The notes under the pieces are model-generated. The model had not been told where the DNA came from. It saw nothing but the letters and a program-made list of their open reading frames with translations, and ran no database searches. From contig JAIRVC010000122.1 of the NCBI GenBank assembly GCA_031254095.1, positions 1 to 5,434 on the forward strand: DNA of 5,434 bases, given 5' to 3'. The stretch is from Acidobacteriota bacterium (GTDB taxonomy: Bacteria > Acidobacteriota > UBA6911). A program made the position numbers and the translations under genes. Shown one piece after another: positions 1 to 4,634 of the stretch. Position 1 is the first letter of the stretch, and each line of letters opens with the position of its first letter.

Positions 1-42
1 TTTGAATCCTAAATCAGATATTGGCGATATGCGTTCGGTCAT
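1..42 (-). CDS. 5' end of an unidentified protein (partial, runs off the left edge)
   Basis: Only 14 codons are present, reading MTERISPISDLGFK, and the frame stays open to the window edge. The call rests on its start signals. The ATG at 42-40 is preceded by AAGGAT (plus positions 51-56) with 8 nt between, a good Shine-Dalgarno arrangement. A plausible sigma-70-type promoter lies a further 20-60 bp upstream. It is read in the same direction as the flagellin and Maf-like genes. From that context it could be another flagellar gene, for example a FlaG-type or filament-associated protein, but 14 residues are too few to assign a family and this is a guess from position only. Confidence 0.5.
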   Translation of the reverse strand, partial: MTERISPISDLGFK

Positions 43-76
43 TGGTTTGTATCCTTATCGGCGATTGCGCATATCT

Positions 77-106
77 ATGATAATCCACTTCCGCTTCGCC
101 GGTCAA
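77..106 (-). promoter_or_regulatory. Candidate sigma-70-type promoter for the left-edge gene
   Basis: Read on the minus strand, TTGACC (101-106) is followed after 18 bp by TATCAT (77-82). Each hexamer matches the sigma-70 consensus at 5 of 6 positions. Transcription would start near position 70, giving a leader of roughly 28 nt that contains the AAGGAT ribosome binding site before the ATG at 42. The geometry fits well, but one such match in about 240 bp can occur by chance. Confidence 0.45.
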
Positions 107-111
107 TCAGG

Positions 112-125
112 CTATGAACTATGAA
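112..125. repeat. Two tandem copies of the 7-bp word CTATGAA
   Basis: CTATGAA occurs at 112-118 and again at 119-125, followed by a C that begins a third unit. It lies between the Maf-like gene and the left-edge gene, just upstream of the latter's candidate -35 box. No protein-binding role is shown. It resembles the other short-period tandem sequences at gene borders in this window. Confidence 0.6.
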
Positions 126-165
126 CACGGTGCATGTGCCGTAAGGGTTTTAGCGGATCGTTGAC

Positions 166-187
166 ATGGGAATATGGGCATTCCCAT
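166..187. repeat. Perfect 8-bp inverted repeat with a 6-nt loop
   Basis: ATGGGAAT (166-173) and ATTCCCAT (180-187) are exact reverse complements separated by ATGGGC. The hairpin lies about 93 nt beyond the Maf-like stop codon and upstream of the next gene on that strand. No T-run follows on either strand, so it is not a standard intrinsic terminator. It could be an operator, an mRNA 3'-end structure, or a remnant of a dispersed repeat. Confidence 0.5.
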
Positions 188-268
188 ACGCTCGAAATGT
201 ACAGAGAAACGCAAGGCGATACATTCCATGAAGTTACCCAAAAAGATGGTTCACGGCGGATTTTTCTG

Positions 269-289
269 ACCACTGATCACTAACCACTG
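269..289. repeat. Three degenerate 7-bp tandem units spanning the Maf-like stop codon
   Basis: The plus strand reads ACCACTG (269-275), ATCACTA (276-282), ACCACTG (283-289). Units 1 and 3 are identical and the middle unit differs at two positions. The TAG stop of the Maf-like gene (complement of 280-282) lies inside the middle unit, so the end of that reading frame is made of repeat sequence. Confidence 0.65.
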
Positions 290-2124
290 GCTGCCGTGAG
301 GCGGCCCAGTGCGTCGCTGATTTTCTTCACGGCCGTTTCGGCGGAAGTAAAATAATCGGCGTATGTAGTCTGAATCGCGGCAGGCAGGTTGTCCGGCGGC
401 TGCGTTGACATGATGTGCATTCTCTGCTGGAAGATCGTATTGCCGACCTGATTGAAGCTGTCAACAAGAGGCGCGAGGCGCCTGTTCACGGAAATCCGAC
501 TCTGTATTTTGTCCAGCCGTTCGATATATTTTGAAGGATTCCAGTTCGGGCTTTTAGCGGCCGCGTTGATCCCGTCGCGCACCGCGTTTTGCAAAGAATC
601 ACGTTCTTTCAAAAACGGCGCGAGATTTTTTTCAAGGTCGGGAACCGTTTCCCGCCGCGCGGCGGCGTAAATTTCTCCGACGCGGGAAACAAGATTCAGG
701 TTGCGTCCGCAGTCGCGCTCCAGCGTTTCCCGCAGGGACAGAAGCTCGACGGCGCCGCCTAGAATGCCGCCTTCGGTGGCGTTGATAAAACGTTTTTCCG
801 GATGATTGCCGATTATGCGGACAATCCAGTCGCGGTAGGCTATAAGGGCGCGCGTGGTTTCAACCGGACGCCCGAAAATATCCGTTAAAACCTGCGGATT
901 ATTTGCCGTGCGCAGATCCGCTAGGCGTTTTTCCCGTTCTTCCTGCGTCTTTACGTCTTTAAACCACACGTCTTCAAACCAAACGTTCGAGCAGTAGAGC
1001 CGCCCGCCGGTATAAGCCAGATCCTGCCCGATAAAAATGACGGGATCGCAGCCGGCAAACATGGCGAAATCAAGCGCCATCGTGGCGACCGACCCCCACG
1101 CGCGTAGAACGCCCTTGTCTCCCGGAAGTTCCGAAAGAGAGTGCAAAACCGAGTTTTCATAAAGGCAGGCGAGCGTGCGCTCTTCAAAGCCCTCCGGCGA
1201 TTGCGGATGGGCGGTGGCCTCCATGACAAGCAGCGCCTCATGCGTGACCGCTCCCTTGAGGTGAAGATAGTTGACATACGCGGGATCGCCGGTCATTACA
1301 AAATGGGGCTCAACGCCAGCGGCAAGCAGCGGTTTTAGCGTCGTATCCGTGGCTATAATCAGCGCGTGATCTTTTTTATCGCGAAGTTCGTGAATGTTTT
1401 TATCCAGCGACGGCCCCGCCGAAACGATCACGGCCGGCGTATCCGTAAACTTTCCGGCGAAAATATTGATTCCGGGCGCGGCGGCGACTGTCGGAAGATT
1501 TTGTATGAAATTATCCAGGTATATCTGCGTTTTCTCCATCAGCGTGGAGCGGTCGGCGAGCGTCTGGTAGATTTGTCCCTGCAGCGTTTCAACGGCGGCT
1601 TTATAATGGCCGGGGTCAAGCTTCAGCGCCGGCGCGTGCGTAACGTAAGCGCTTTTACGGGCAAGCGCGAGGTTGAACCGCTGCCGCCACTGTTCGGCGA
1701 GTTCGGAACCGGAAGACGGCCAGGCGAAGTAAATATCATGCGCGGCGAACATGAAAGTAAAATCACGCGCTTCAAGCGCGGCGCGCAATATTCCCGGGTC
1801 GGCCTCAACAACGAAATAATGGCGATCCGGCCCGCCGTATTTTTCTATGGCGGCATCGAGCGCGTACCCCAGACCGAAGCCCAGAAAAATAAAATAATCC
1901 GTGCCGTCGTAATTTTCTTTTTTTATCGCCTGGCGAGCTTCGCGCGACGGATTGTAGCGGCTGTGAAGCTCGACTGTTTTGCCGTCGTGTTCAATCGCCG
2001 CCGTGGGCGCGCCGTCGGCGGATGGGAAAGTTTTTATATGCGACCGGTCGATCGTACGCAAAAGAGCGGCCAGATCCGGCTGTTTTCTGGAAAGCGACTT
2101 CAGGTTTGCTTCAAGATATTTCAT
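280..2124 (-). CDS. Maf/DUF115 family flagellin-modification protein (probable motility accessory factor)
   Basis: This 614-residue protein (from the ATG at 2124) is recognised as the DUF115/MptE-like fold of bacterial Maf proteins, which are needed to attach nonulosonic acid sugars to flagellin in the cytoplasm before export. Visible features: a Gly-rich Rossmann-like motif FLGFGLGYAL at residues 80-89, the hallmark VSAGPSLDKNI at 234-244, IATDTTLKPLLAAGVEP followed by a TGDP turn (about 257-281), a second hallmark IFIGQDLAYTGGR at about 363-375, and NATEGGILGG at about 448-457. The C-terminal part is rich in charged helices. No signal peptide or membrane segment is seen, as expected for a cytosolic enzyme. 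The frame stays open upstream to a TTG at 2289, but those 55 codons run through hairpin repeats and read as basic, low-information sequence, so ATG 2124 is preferred although no strong Shine-Dalgarno precedes it. It lies 245 bp downstream of flagellin, its likely substrate. The family is clear; the exact sugar is not. Confidence 0.88.
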   Translation of the reverse strand: MKYLEANLKSLSRKQPDLAALLRTIDRSHIKTFPSADGAPTAAIEHDGKTVELHSRYNPSREARQAIKKENYDGTDYFIFLGFGLGYALDAAIEKYGGPDRHYFVVEADPGILRAALEARDFTFMFAAHDIYFAWPSSGSELAEQWRQRFNLALARKSAYVTHAPALKLDPGHYKAAVETLQGQIYQTLADRSTLMEKTQIYLDNFIQNLPTVAAAPGINIFAGKFTDTPAVIVSAGPSLDKNIHELRDKKDHALIIATDTTLKPLLAAGVEPHFVMTGDPAYVNYLHLKGAVTHEALLVMEATAHPQSPEGFEERTLACLYENSVLHSLSELPGDKGVLRAWGSVATMALDFAMFAGCDPVIFIGQDLAYTGGRLYCSNVWFEDVWFKDVKTQEEREKRLADLRTANNPQVLTDIFGRPVETTRALIAYRDWIVRIIGNHPEKRFINATEGGILGGAVELLSLRETLERDCGRNLNLVSRVGEIYAAARRETVPDLEKNLAPFLKERDSLQNAVRDGINAAAKSPNWNPSKYIERLDKIQSRISVNRRLAPLVDSFNQVGNTIFQQRMHIMSTQPPDNLPAAIQTTYADYFTSAETAVKKISDALGRLTAASG

Positions 2125-2131
2125 TTGCCAT
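2111..2131 (-). other. Six-codon out-of-frame ORF overlapping the Maf-like start
   Basis: An ATG at 2131, 7 nt upstream of the preferred Maf-like ATG and in another frame, opens a six-codon ORF (MANEIS) that stops at 2113-2111. If ribosomes used it, they would end a few bases inside the Maf-like gene and could reinitiate. There is no separate ribosome binding site for it, and such a short ORF can arise by chance. Confidence 0.2.
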
Positions 2132-2156
2132 TGGAACGCCGGCGTCCTCGCCGGCG
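2131..2156. repeat. Dispersed hairpin repeat, copy A (inverted relative to copy B)
   Basis: The plus strand reads TTGGAACGCCGGCG (2131-2144), then TCCT, then CGCCGGC. The complement of 2241-2265 reads TTGAAACGCAGGCG, then TCT, then CGCCGGCG, so the two are diverged inverted copies of one element. In RNA from the flagellin/Maf strand, 2133-2162 folds into a 12-bp stem (GGAAC with GTTCC, and GCCGGCG with CGCCGGC, with a 2-nt bulge) closed by the loop AGGA. The hairpin ends 8 nt before the Maf-like ATG. Confidence 0.7.
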
Positions 2157-2170
2157 AGTTCCTGAAAATG

Positions 2171-2203
2171 CGGGCCGTAAGCCCGGGTTCCCGGCAAAGC
2201 CGG
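2171..2203. repeat. Pair of adjacent small hairpins (GC-rich intergenic element)
   Basis: CGGGC (2171-2175) pairs with GCCCG (2181-2185) around CGTAA. CCGGC (2191-2195) pairs with GCCGG (2199-2203) around AAA. Both lie in the leader between flagellin and the Maf-like gene. Two GC hairpins separated by 5 bp resemble REP-type palindromic units. A genome-wide search would show whether the unit recurs. Confidence 0.5.
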
Positions 2204-2240
2204 AAGGTTTTGCGATTCCTCTTTAGAGTGTAAACGCTTG

Positions 2241-2265
2241 CGCCGGCGAGACGCCTGCGTTTCAA
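2241..2265. repeat. Dispersed hairpin repeat, copy B (inverted relative to copy A)
   Basis: Read on the minus strand this 25-bp segment matches copy A at 2131-2156 except for two substitutions and one missing base. It directly adjoins the large palindrome at 2267-2294. Copies A and B together flank the small hairpins at 2171-2203. Confidence 0.6.
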
Positions 2266-2266
2266 T

Positions 2267-2294
2267 GTTCTTTGCGGCGCGCGCCGCAAAGAAC
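2267..2294. repeat. Perfect 28-bp palindrome between flagellin and the Maf-like gene
   Basis: GTTCTTTGCGGCGC (2267-2280) is followed directly by its exact reverse complement GCGCCGCAAAGAAC (2281-2294), with no spacer. In RNA it would form a stem of about 12 bp with a GCGC loop. It lies about 75-100 nt past the flagellin stop. No T-run follows on the minus strand, so it is not a classic terminator. It may protect the flagellin mRNA 3' end, attenuate read-through into the Maf-like gene, or be a repeat unit. It also makes reading frames on the two strands begin with the same residues, which is an artefact. Confidence 0.75.
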
Positions 2295-2299
2295 GTCAA

Positions 2300-2327
2300 G
2301 GCAGGGCGGCACACGGCGCGCCCTACC
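2300..2327 (-). repeat. GC-rich hairpin downstream of flagellin (possible 3'-end structure)
   Basis: On the minus strand GGTAGGGCG and CGCCCTGCC can form a 9-bp stem, with one G-U wobble in RNA, around a 10-nt loop CGCCGTGTGC. It is the first strong structure after the flagellin stop codon, starting about 42 nt beyond it. No U-tract follows, so factor-independent termination would be weak. The sequence has the look of a dispersed intergenic element rather than a gene-specific terminator. Confidence 0.5.
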
Positions 2328-2369
2328 TTTAAAGATTCCCGGAATCCGAAAAGGGATGCCGGTTGATTT

Positions 2370-3320
2370 TTACTGCTGCAACAGGCTAAGCACTATGCGG
2401 CTGTTGGCGTTTGAGTGCGACAAGGCCGCGATGCCGGTCTGCGACAGAATCTGGTATCTCGTCATATTTGTGATTTCTTCGGCCATATTCGCGTCGCGGA
2501 TTGCGGATTCAGCCGAGAGCGTGTTGCGCGACTGGGTCTGCAAAACGGAGATTGCGGCCTGCAGCCGGTTAAGTCCCGCGCCGATGGTTCCGCGCATGTT
2601 TGAAACTTCGTTCAAAGCGGCGCTGATGCTTTGGAGCGCACCTGCCGCGTTTCCGTGTGTTGTCAGATTGACGGTGCCTAAACTGACATCAGGGTGCAAC
2701 GTAGTTGGCGATCCCGTGCGATGCATTGATACGATCTTCATCCTATCGTCACCGTACTTGGTAGCGTCTACAGCAACTTTAATGAAGCCCATAACGACGG
2801 AGATTGAAGCCGCGCTCCCGGTGGCGCCGGTGGCTTTGTACTTGGTGCCGCTGGTGTCGCCTACGAATAAGTCCAGCGTAGCCCCGAAATCTCTGTTCGT
2901 AGCAAAAATATTTTGACCATTGAAATTGGTCTGAAGGGCGAGGCGGGCAATTTCCGCCTGGAGTTCCTGAAATTCGTTATCCAGAGCGTCGCGGCCTCTC
3001 TGGTCGATGGGTTCGTTCGCGGCTTCTTCGGCCAGCGTAACCATGCGGTGGAGCATGTTGGTGATTTCGCCCAGCGCGCCGTCGGCGATCTGCAAAAAGC
3101 TGATGCCGTCGCCCGCGTTGCGTATCGCCTGATTCAGGGCGTATACGTTGGCTCTGAGGCCGTCGGCGATCTGAAGACCCGCCGCGTCATCCGCGCCGGT
3201 ATTAATGCGCAGACCAGACGACATGCGCTGCAGGGTGCGGTTGAGGTTGACGTTGTTGACGTTGAGCATGTGCTGTCCGTTGACAGCGGAGATGTTATTG
3301 AGGATGCTGAAAGATCCCAT
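2370..3320 (-). CDS. fliC: Flagellin (flagellar filament structural protein)
   Basis: This 316-residue protein is the filament subunit, exported through the flagellar type III apparatus and polymerised outside the cell. The conserved N-terminal D0/D1 region (about 1-140) contains RMSSGLRINTGADDAAGLQI at 32-51, then NAGDGISFLQIADGALGEI (68-86) and TNFNGQNIF (131-139). The C-terminal D1/D0 region (about 225-316) contains GAGLNRLQAAISVLQ, ESAIRDANMAEE and the terminal SRIVLSLLQQ. Between them lies a variable section of about 80 residues rich in Ser, Thr and Gly, the expected surface-exposed part and likely site of any glycosylation. It is longer than minimal flagellins of about 270 residues and much shorter than enteric ones of about 490. 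The ATG at 3320 follows GGAGG by 8 nt. A sigma-28-like promoter lies about 90 bp upstream. The Maf-like gene downstream suggests that the filament is glycosylated. Confidence 0.97.
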   Translation of the reverse strand: MGSFSILNNISAVNGQHMLNVNNVNLNRTLQRMSSGLRINTGADDAAGLQIADGLRANVYALNQAIRNAGDGISFLQIADGALGEITNMLHRMVTLAEEAANEPIDQRGRDALDNEFQELQAEIARLALQTNFNGQNIFATNRDFGATLDLFVGDTSGTKYKATGATGSAASISVVMGFIKVAVDATKYGDDRMKIVSMHRTGSPTTLHPDVSLGTVNLTTHGNAAGALQSISAALNEVSNMRGTIGAGLNRLQAAISVLQTQSRNTLSAESAIRDANMAEEITNMTRYQILSQTGIAALSHSNANSRIVLSLLQQ

Positions 3321-3328
3321 TGTGAATT

Positions 3329-3333
3329 CCTCC
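3329..3333 (-). promoter_or_regulatory. Strong ribosome binding site of flagellin
   Basis: The minus strand reads GGAGG followed by AATTCACA and ATG, an 8-nt spacing. It settles the flagellin start and fits a highly expressed protein. The flanking GAATTCACGGAGGAATTC contains an inverted repeat (GAATTC on each side), so a small hairpin could place GGAGG partly in its loop. Confidence 0.85.
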
Positions 3334-3408
3334 GTGAATTCTTTAATTTTGGTTGTACCAACGAAAGAAATCCGTTTCTTCCGTTTACTGCATTAACTTC
3401 GCCCAGCA

Positions 3409-3436
3409 TTATCGGACGGAGGGCGAATTTTGTTTA
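3409..3436 (-). promoter_or_regulatory. Sigma-28 (FliA)-type promoter of flagellin
   Basis: Read on the minus strand, TAAA (3433-3436) and TCCGATAA (3409-3416) are separated by 16 bp. The sigma-28 consensus is TAAA, about 15 bp, then GCCGATAA, so the -10 element matches at 7 of 8 positions and the -35 core is exact. Transcription would start near 3402, giving a leader of about 80 nt with the GGAGG site. This is the expected control for late flagellar genes, switched on after the hook is complete and the anti-sigma factor FlgM is exported. Confidence 0.78.
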
Positions 3437-3497
3437 ATTAAATTTTCAAAAATTTTTTAAACACGAAAACGCCGCCGTTGAATCGCTGCAATAGAAC

Positions 3498-3527
3498 CAC
3501 GAATAAACACGAATTGACACTAATGGA
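3498..3527. repeat. Three tandem 10-bp units in the divergent intergenic region
   Basis: The units are CACGAATAAA (3498-3507), CACGAATTGA (3508-3517) and CACTAATGGA (3518-3527). The first seven bases are conserved apart from one change in the third unit, and the last three vary. A 10-bp period puts the units on the same face of the helix. From memory, similar strings recur in intergenic DNA of several bacterial groups, so it may be a dispersed element rather than a local operator. Confidence 0.65.
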
Positions 3528-3585
3528 AACCGCCTCCCGGCCCGCTGTTTGCGGAGCCTTGACGCTGCCCCCAACCGCCGACCGG

Positions 3586-3614
3586 TTGACGCCCCGGCCG
3601 TCACGCGCGATAAT
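3586..3614 (+). promoter_or_regulatory. Sigma-70-type promoter of the HD-domain gene
   Basis: TTGACG (3586-3591) is followed after 17 bp by GATAAT (3609-3614), each 5 of 6 matches to consensus with ideal spacing. The start would lie near 3621, about 42 nt before the HD ATG. A perfect TATAAT also occurs at 3621-3626, but its matching -35 position (around 3598-3603) reads CCGTCA and is poor, so it is at best a second, weaker start. Confidence 0.6.
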
Positions 3615-3662
3615 CCCGGCTATAATGTTGAACAAAATTAAGGAAACGCTGATTAGGCTTAT

Positions 3663-4562
3663 ATGGCTGACAAAATAATGAACTGGATGCGCATGATTGA
3701 AGATCGTTTTCCAGGACTGATAGCAAAAGTCCGCGAAGATATTGAGATTTCCGAAAAAAAATTTGAAACCCGGAACGGGAAAACCGGCTTCGGGGAAAGC
3801 CATCTCTGGGAGCATACGACGCATGTAGCGTCTCTGGCTTTCAGGCTGGCGCGAGAGGAAAATCGCCCGCCGCTTCTGCCCACGCTCGCCGCGCTTTTTC
3901 ATGACGTGGGAAAATTTGCCGGCGGGAATTATCACGAGGAAAACACAATTGAAGAAGAAGAATCGGCGGAAACCGCGAAGCGCGTTTTAAGCGAGGCCGG
4001 CATAAAACCCGGCGAGCTTGCCAAAACGCTCGCGGGCATCAAAGCGCTTTACAATGAAAAAACCTCGAAAAATTCCATAGCGGCGATTGTTCATGACGCC
4101 GATTTTCTGTCGAAATTTGGAGCGATGGGCGTGGCCGCTTTTTTCACCAAGGCAACGCTGCGCGGACGCACGATCGAGAGCGCGATGCTTGGCTACCTGA
4201 GCAAAGAACTGACCTACGCTGCCTGTCTGCCGCGGAATATGCGCACCGCCGCCGGAAAAAAACTGGCGGCGCAAAAGGCGCGTGACACCATCGGATTTTT
4301 CAGGAAGCTTCTCGGCGAATTGAGAGAATCATGCGGCGTCGGACTCCGCATACGCCGGCTGCGCATTTCCGATCCCCGTTCACGAAAAAAACAGCTGGAG
4401 ATTCTGCTGGCGGCTTCGACCGAATGCAGGCAATGCGGCAGTTCGTGGCGGACTGCATGGTTCATTGAAGACGGCGTCAAATGTACGAAGCTGAACGTCG
4501 AGTGGCATTGCGCCAAATGCGGCGATTCGCTCGGCACTTCCTTTTGCCTTCCGGAAGTGTAA
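3663..4562 (+). CDS. HD-domain metal-dependent phosphohydrolase-like protein with C-terminal cysteine-rich tail
   Basis: This is a 299-residue soluble protein with no signal or membrane segment. The HD-domain metal-binding pattern is complete: H51 in EHTTHV, H80-D81 in LFHDVGK, and D145 in VHDADFLSKFGAMG. The extra acidic stretch after HDVGKFAGGNYHEEN (77-100) and the DAD motif resemble the small YedJ-like branch of HD hydrolases. The superfamily hydrolyses phosphate esters, often of nucleotides, but the substrate cannot be read from sequence. The last 50 residues carry C255-x2-C258, C274, C283-x2-C286 and C295, a probable zinc ribbon that could bind nucleic acid, a protein, or be structural. 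The ATG at 3663 has a modest AGG site 5 nt upstream; ATGs at codons 6 and 9 are less well supported. moeA follows after 72 bp, possibly on the same transcript. Function unknown. Confidence 0.85.
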   Translation: MADKIMNWMRMIEDRFPGLIAKVREDIEISEKKFETRNGKTGFGESHLWEHTTHVASLAFRLAREENRPPLLPTLAALFHDVGKFAGGNYHEENTIEEEESAETAKRVLSEAGIKPGELAKTLAGIKALYNEKTSKNSIAAIVHDADFLSKFGAMGVAAFFTKATLRGRTIESAMLGYLSKELTYAACLPRNMRTAAGKKLAAQKARDTIGFFRKLLGELRESCGVGLRIRRLRISDPRSRKKQLEILLAASTECRQCGSSWRTAWFIEDGVKCTKLNVEWHCAKCGDSLGTSFCLPEV

Positions 4563-4608
4563 ATATTAGTGGTTTGTTTTACACGGCGGGACAAATGGAC
4601 ATTTTCGC

Positions 4609-4626
4609 AATGTATCAAATGTATCA
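4609..4626. repeat. Tandem 9-bp repeat just before moeA
   Basis: AATGTATCA occurs twice in direct succession (4609-4617 and 4618-4626), and the second copy runs into the AGAGG ribosome binding site of moeA at 4626-4630. A change in copy number would alter the leader but not the spacing of the site to the start codon. Confidence 0.6.
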
Positions 4627-4634
4627 GAGGTTTT

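Larger units (their letters stand above)
3321..3662. other. Divergent intergenic region between flagellin and the HD protein
   Basis: These 342 bp contain no credible gene. The flagellin side holds its ribosome binding site, the sigma-28-like promoter and an AT-rich tract (about 3426-3462) behind the -35 element that could act as an upstream promoter element. The middle holds the 10-bp tandem repeat at 3498-3527. The rest, about 3530-3600, is GC-rich and leads into the promoter of the HD gene. A 66-codon frame across 3478-3678 has no homology that I recognise and no ribosome binding site, so it is not called. Confidence 0.7.

Noticed and set aside
55..62. Exact sigma-28 -10 octamer GCCGATAA on the minus strand before the left-edge gene
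   Set aside because: It overlaps the AAGGAT ribosome binding site, would start transcription only about 5 nt before the ATG, and the -35 position reads ATCA rather than TAAA.
2..124. Open plus-strand frame of 40 codons at the left edge
   Set aside because: No recognisable protein end, and the opposite strand has a coherent promoter, ribosome binding site and start in the same stretch.
1366..2226. 286-codon plus-strand reading frame opposite the Maf-like gene
   Set aside because: It is Arg-rich, has no recognisable motif and lies fully antisense to a gene with clear family motifs.
2125..2289. Extension of the Maf-like protein by 55 residues to a TTG at 2289
   Set aside because: The TTG lies inside the 28-bp palindrome, the added codons translate hairpin repeats into Arg-rich sequence, and the family match begins near the ATG at 2124.
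2131..2327. CRISPR array or insertion sequence
   Set aside because: The repeats are inverted and unequal with no regular spacers, and no transposase or cas gene is present.
2327..2346. Small inverted repeat GATTC-CGG-GAATC followed by TTT on the minus strand as flagellin terminator
   Set aside because: A 5-bp stem with a 3-nt loop and only three T residues is too weak to call a terminator.
2272..2916. Long plus-strand reading frame opposite flagellin
   Set aside because: It begins in the palindrome and runs antisense to a certain flagellin gene; its start residues match those of the opposite-strand frame only because the palindrome reads the same both ways.
3559..3564. Second TTGACG as a -35 element for the HD gene
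   Set aside because: The sequence 16-18 bp downstream has no -10-like hexamer; the copy at 3586 fits much better.
3438..3935. 165-codon minus-strand frame upstream of flagellin
   Set aside because: It overlaps the start and the HD motif region of the plus-strand HD gene, has no family resemblance and crosses promoter DNA.
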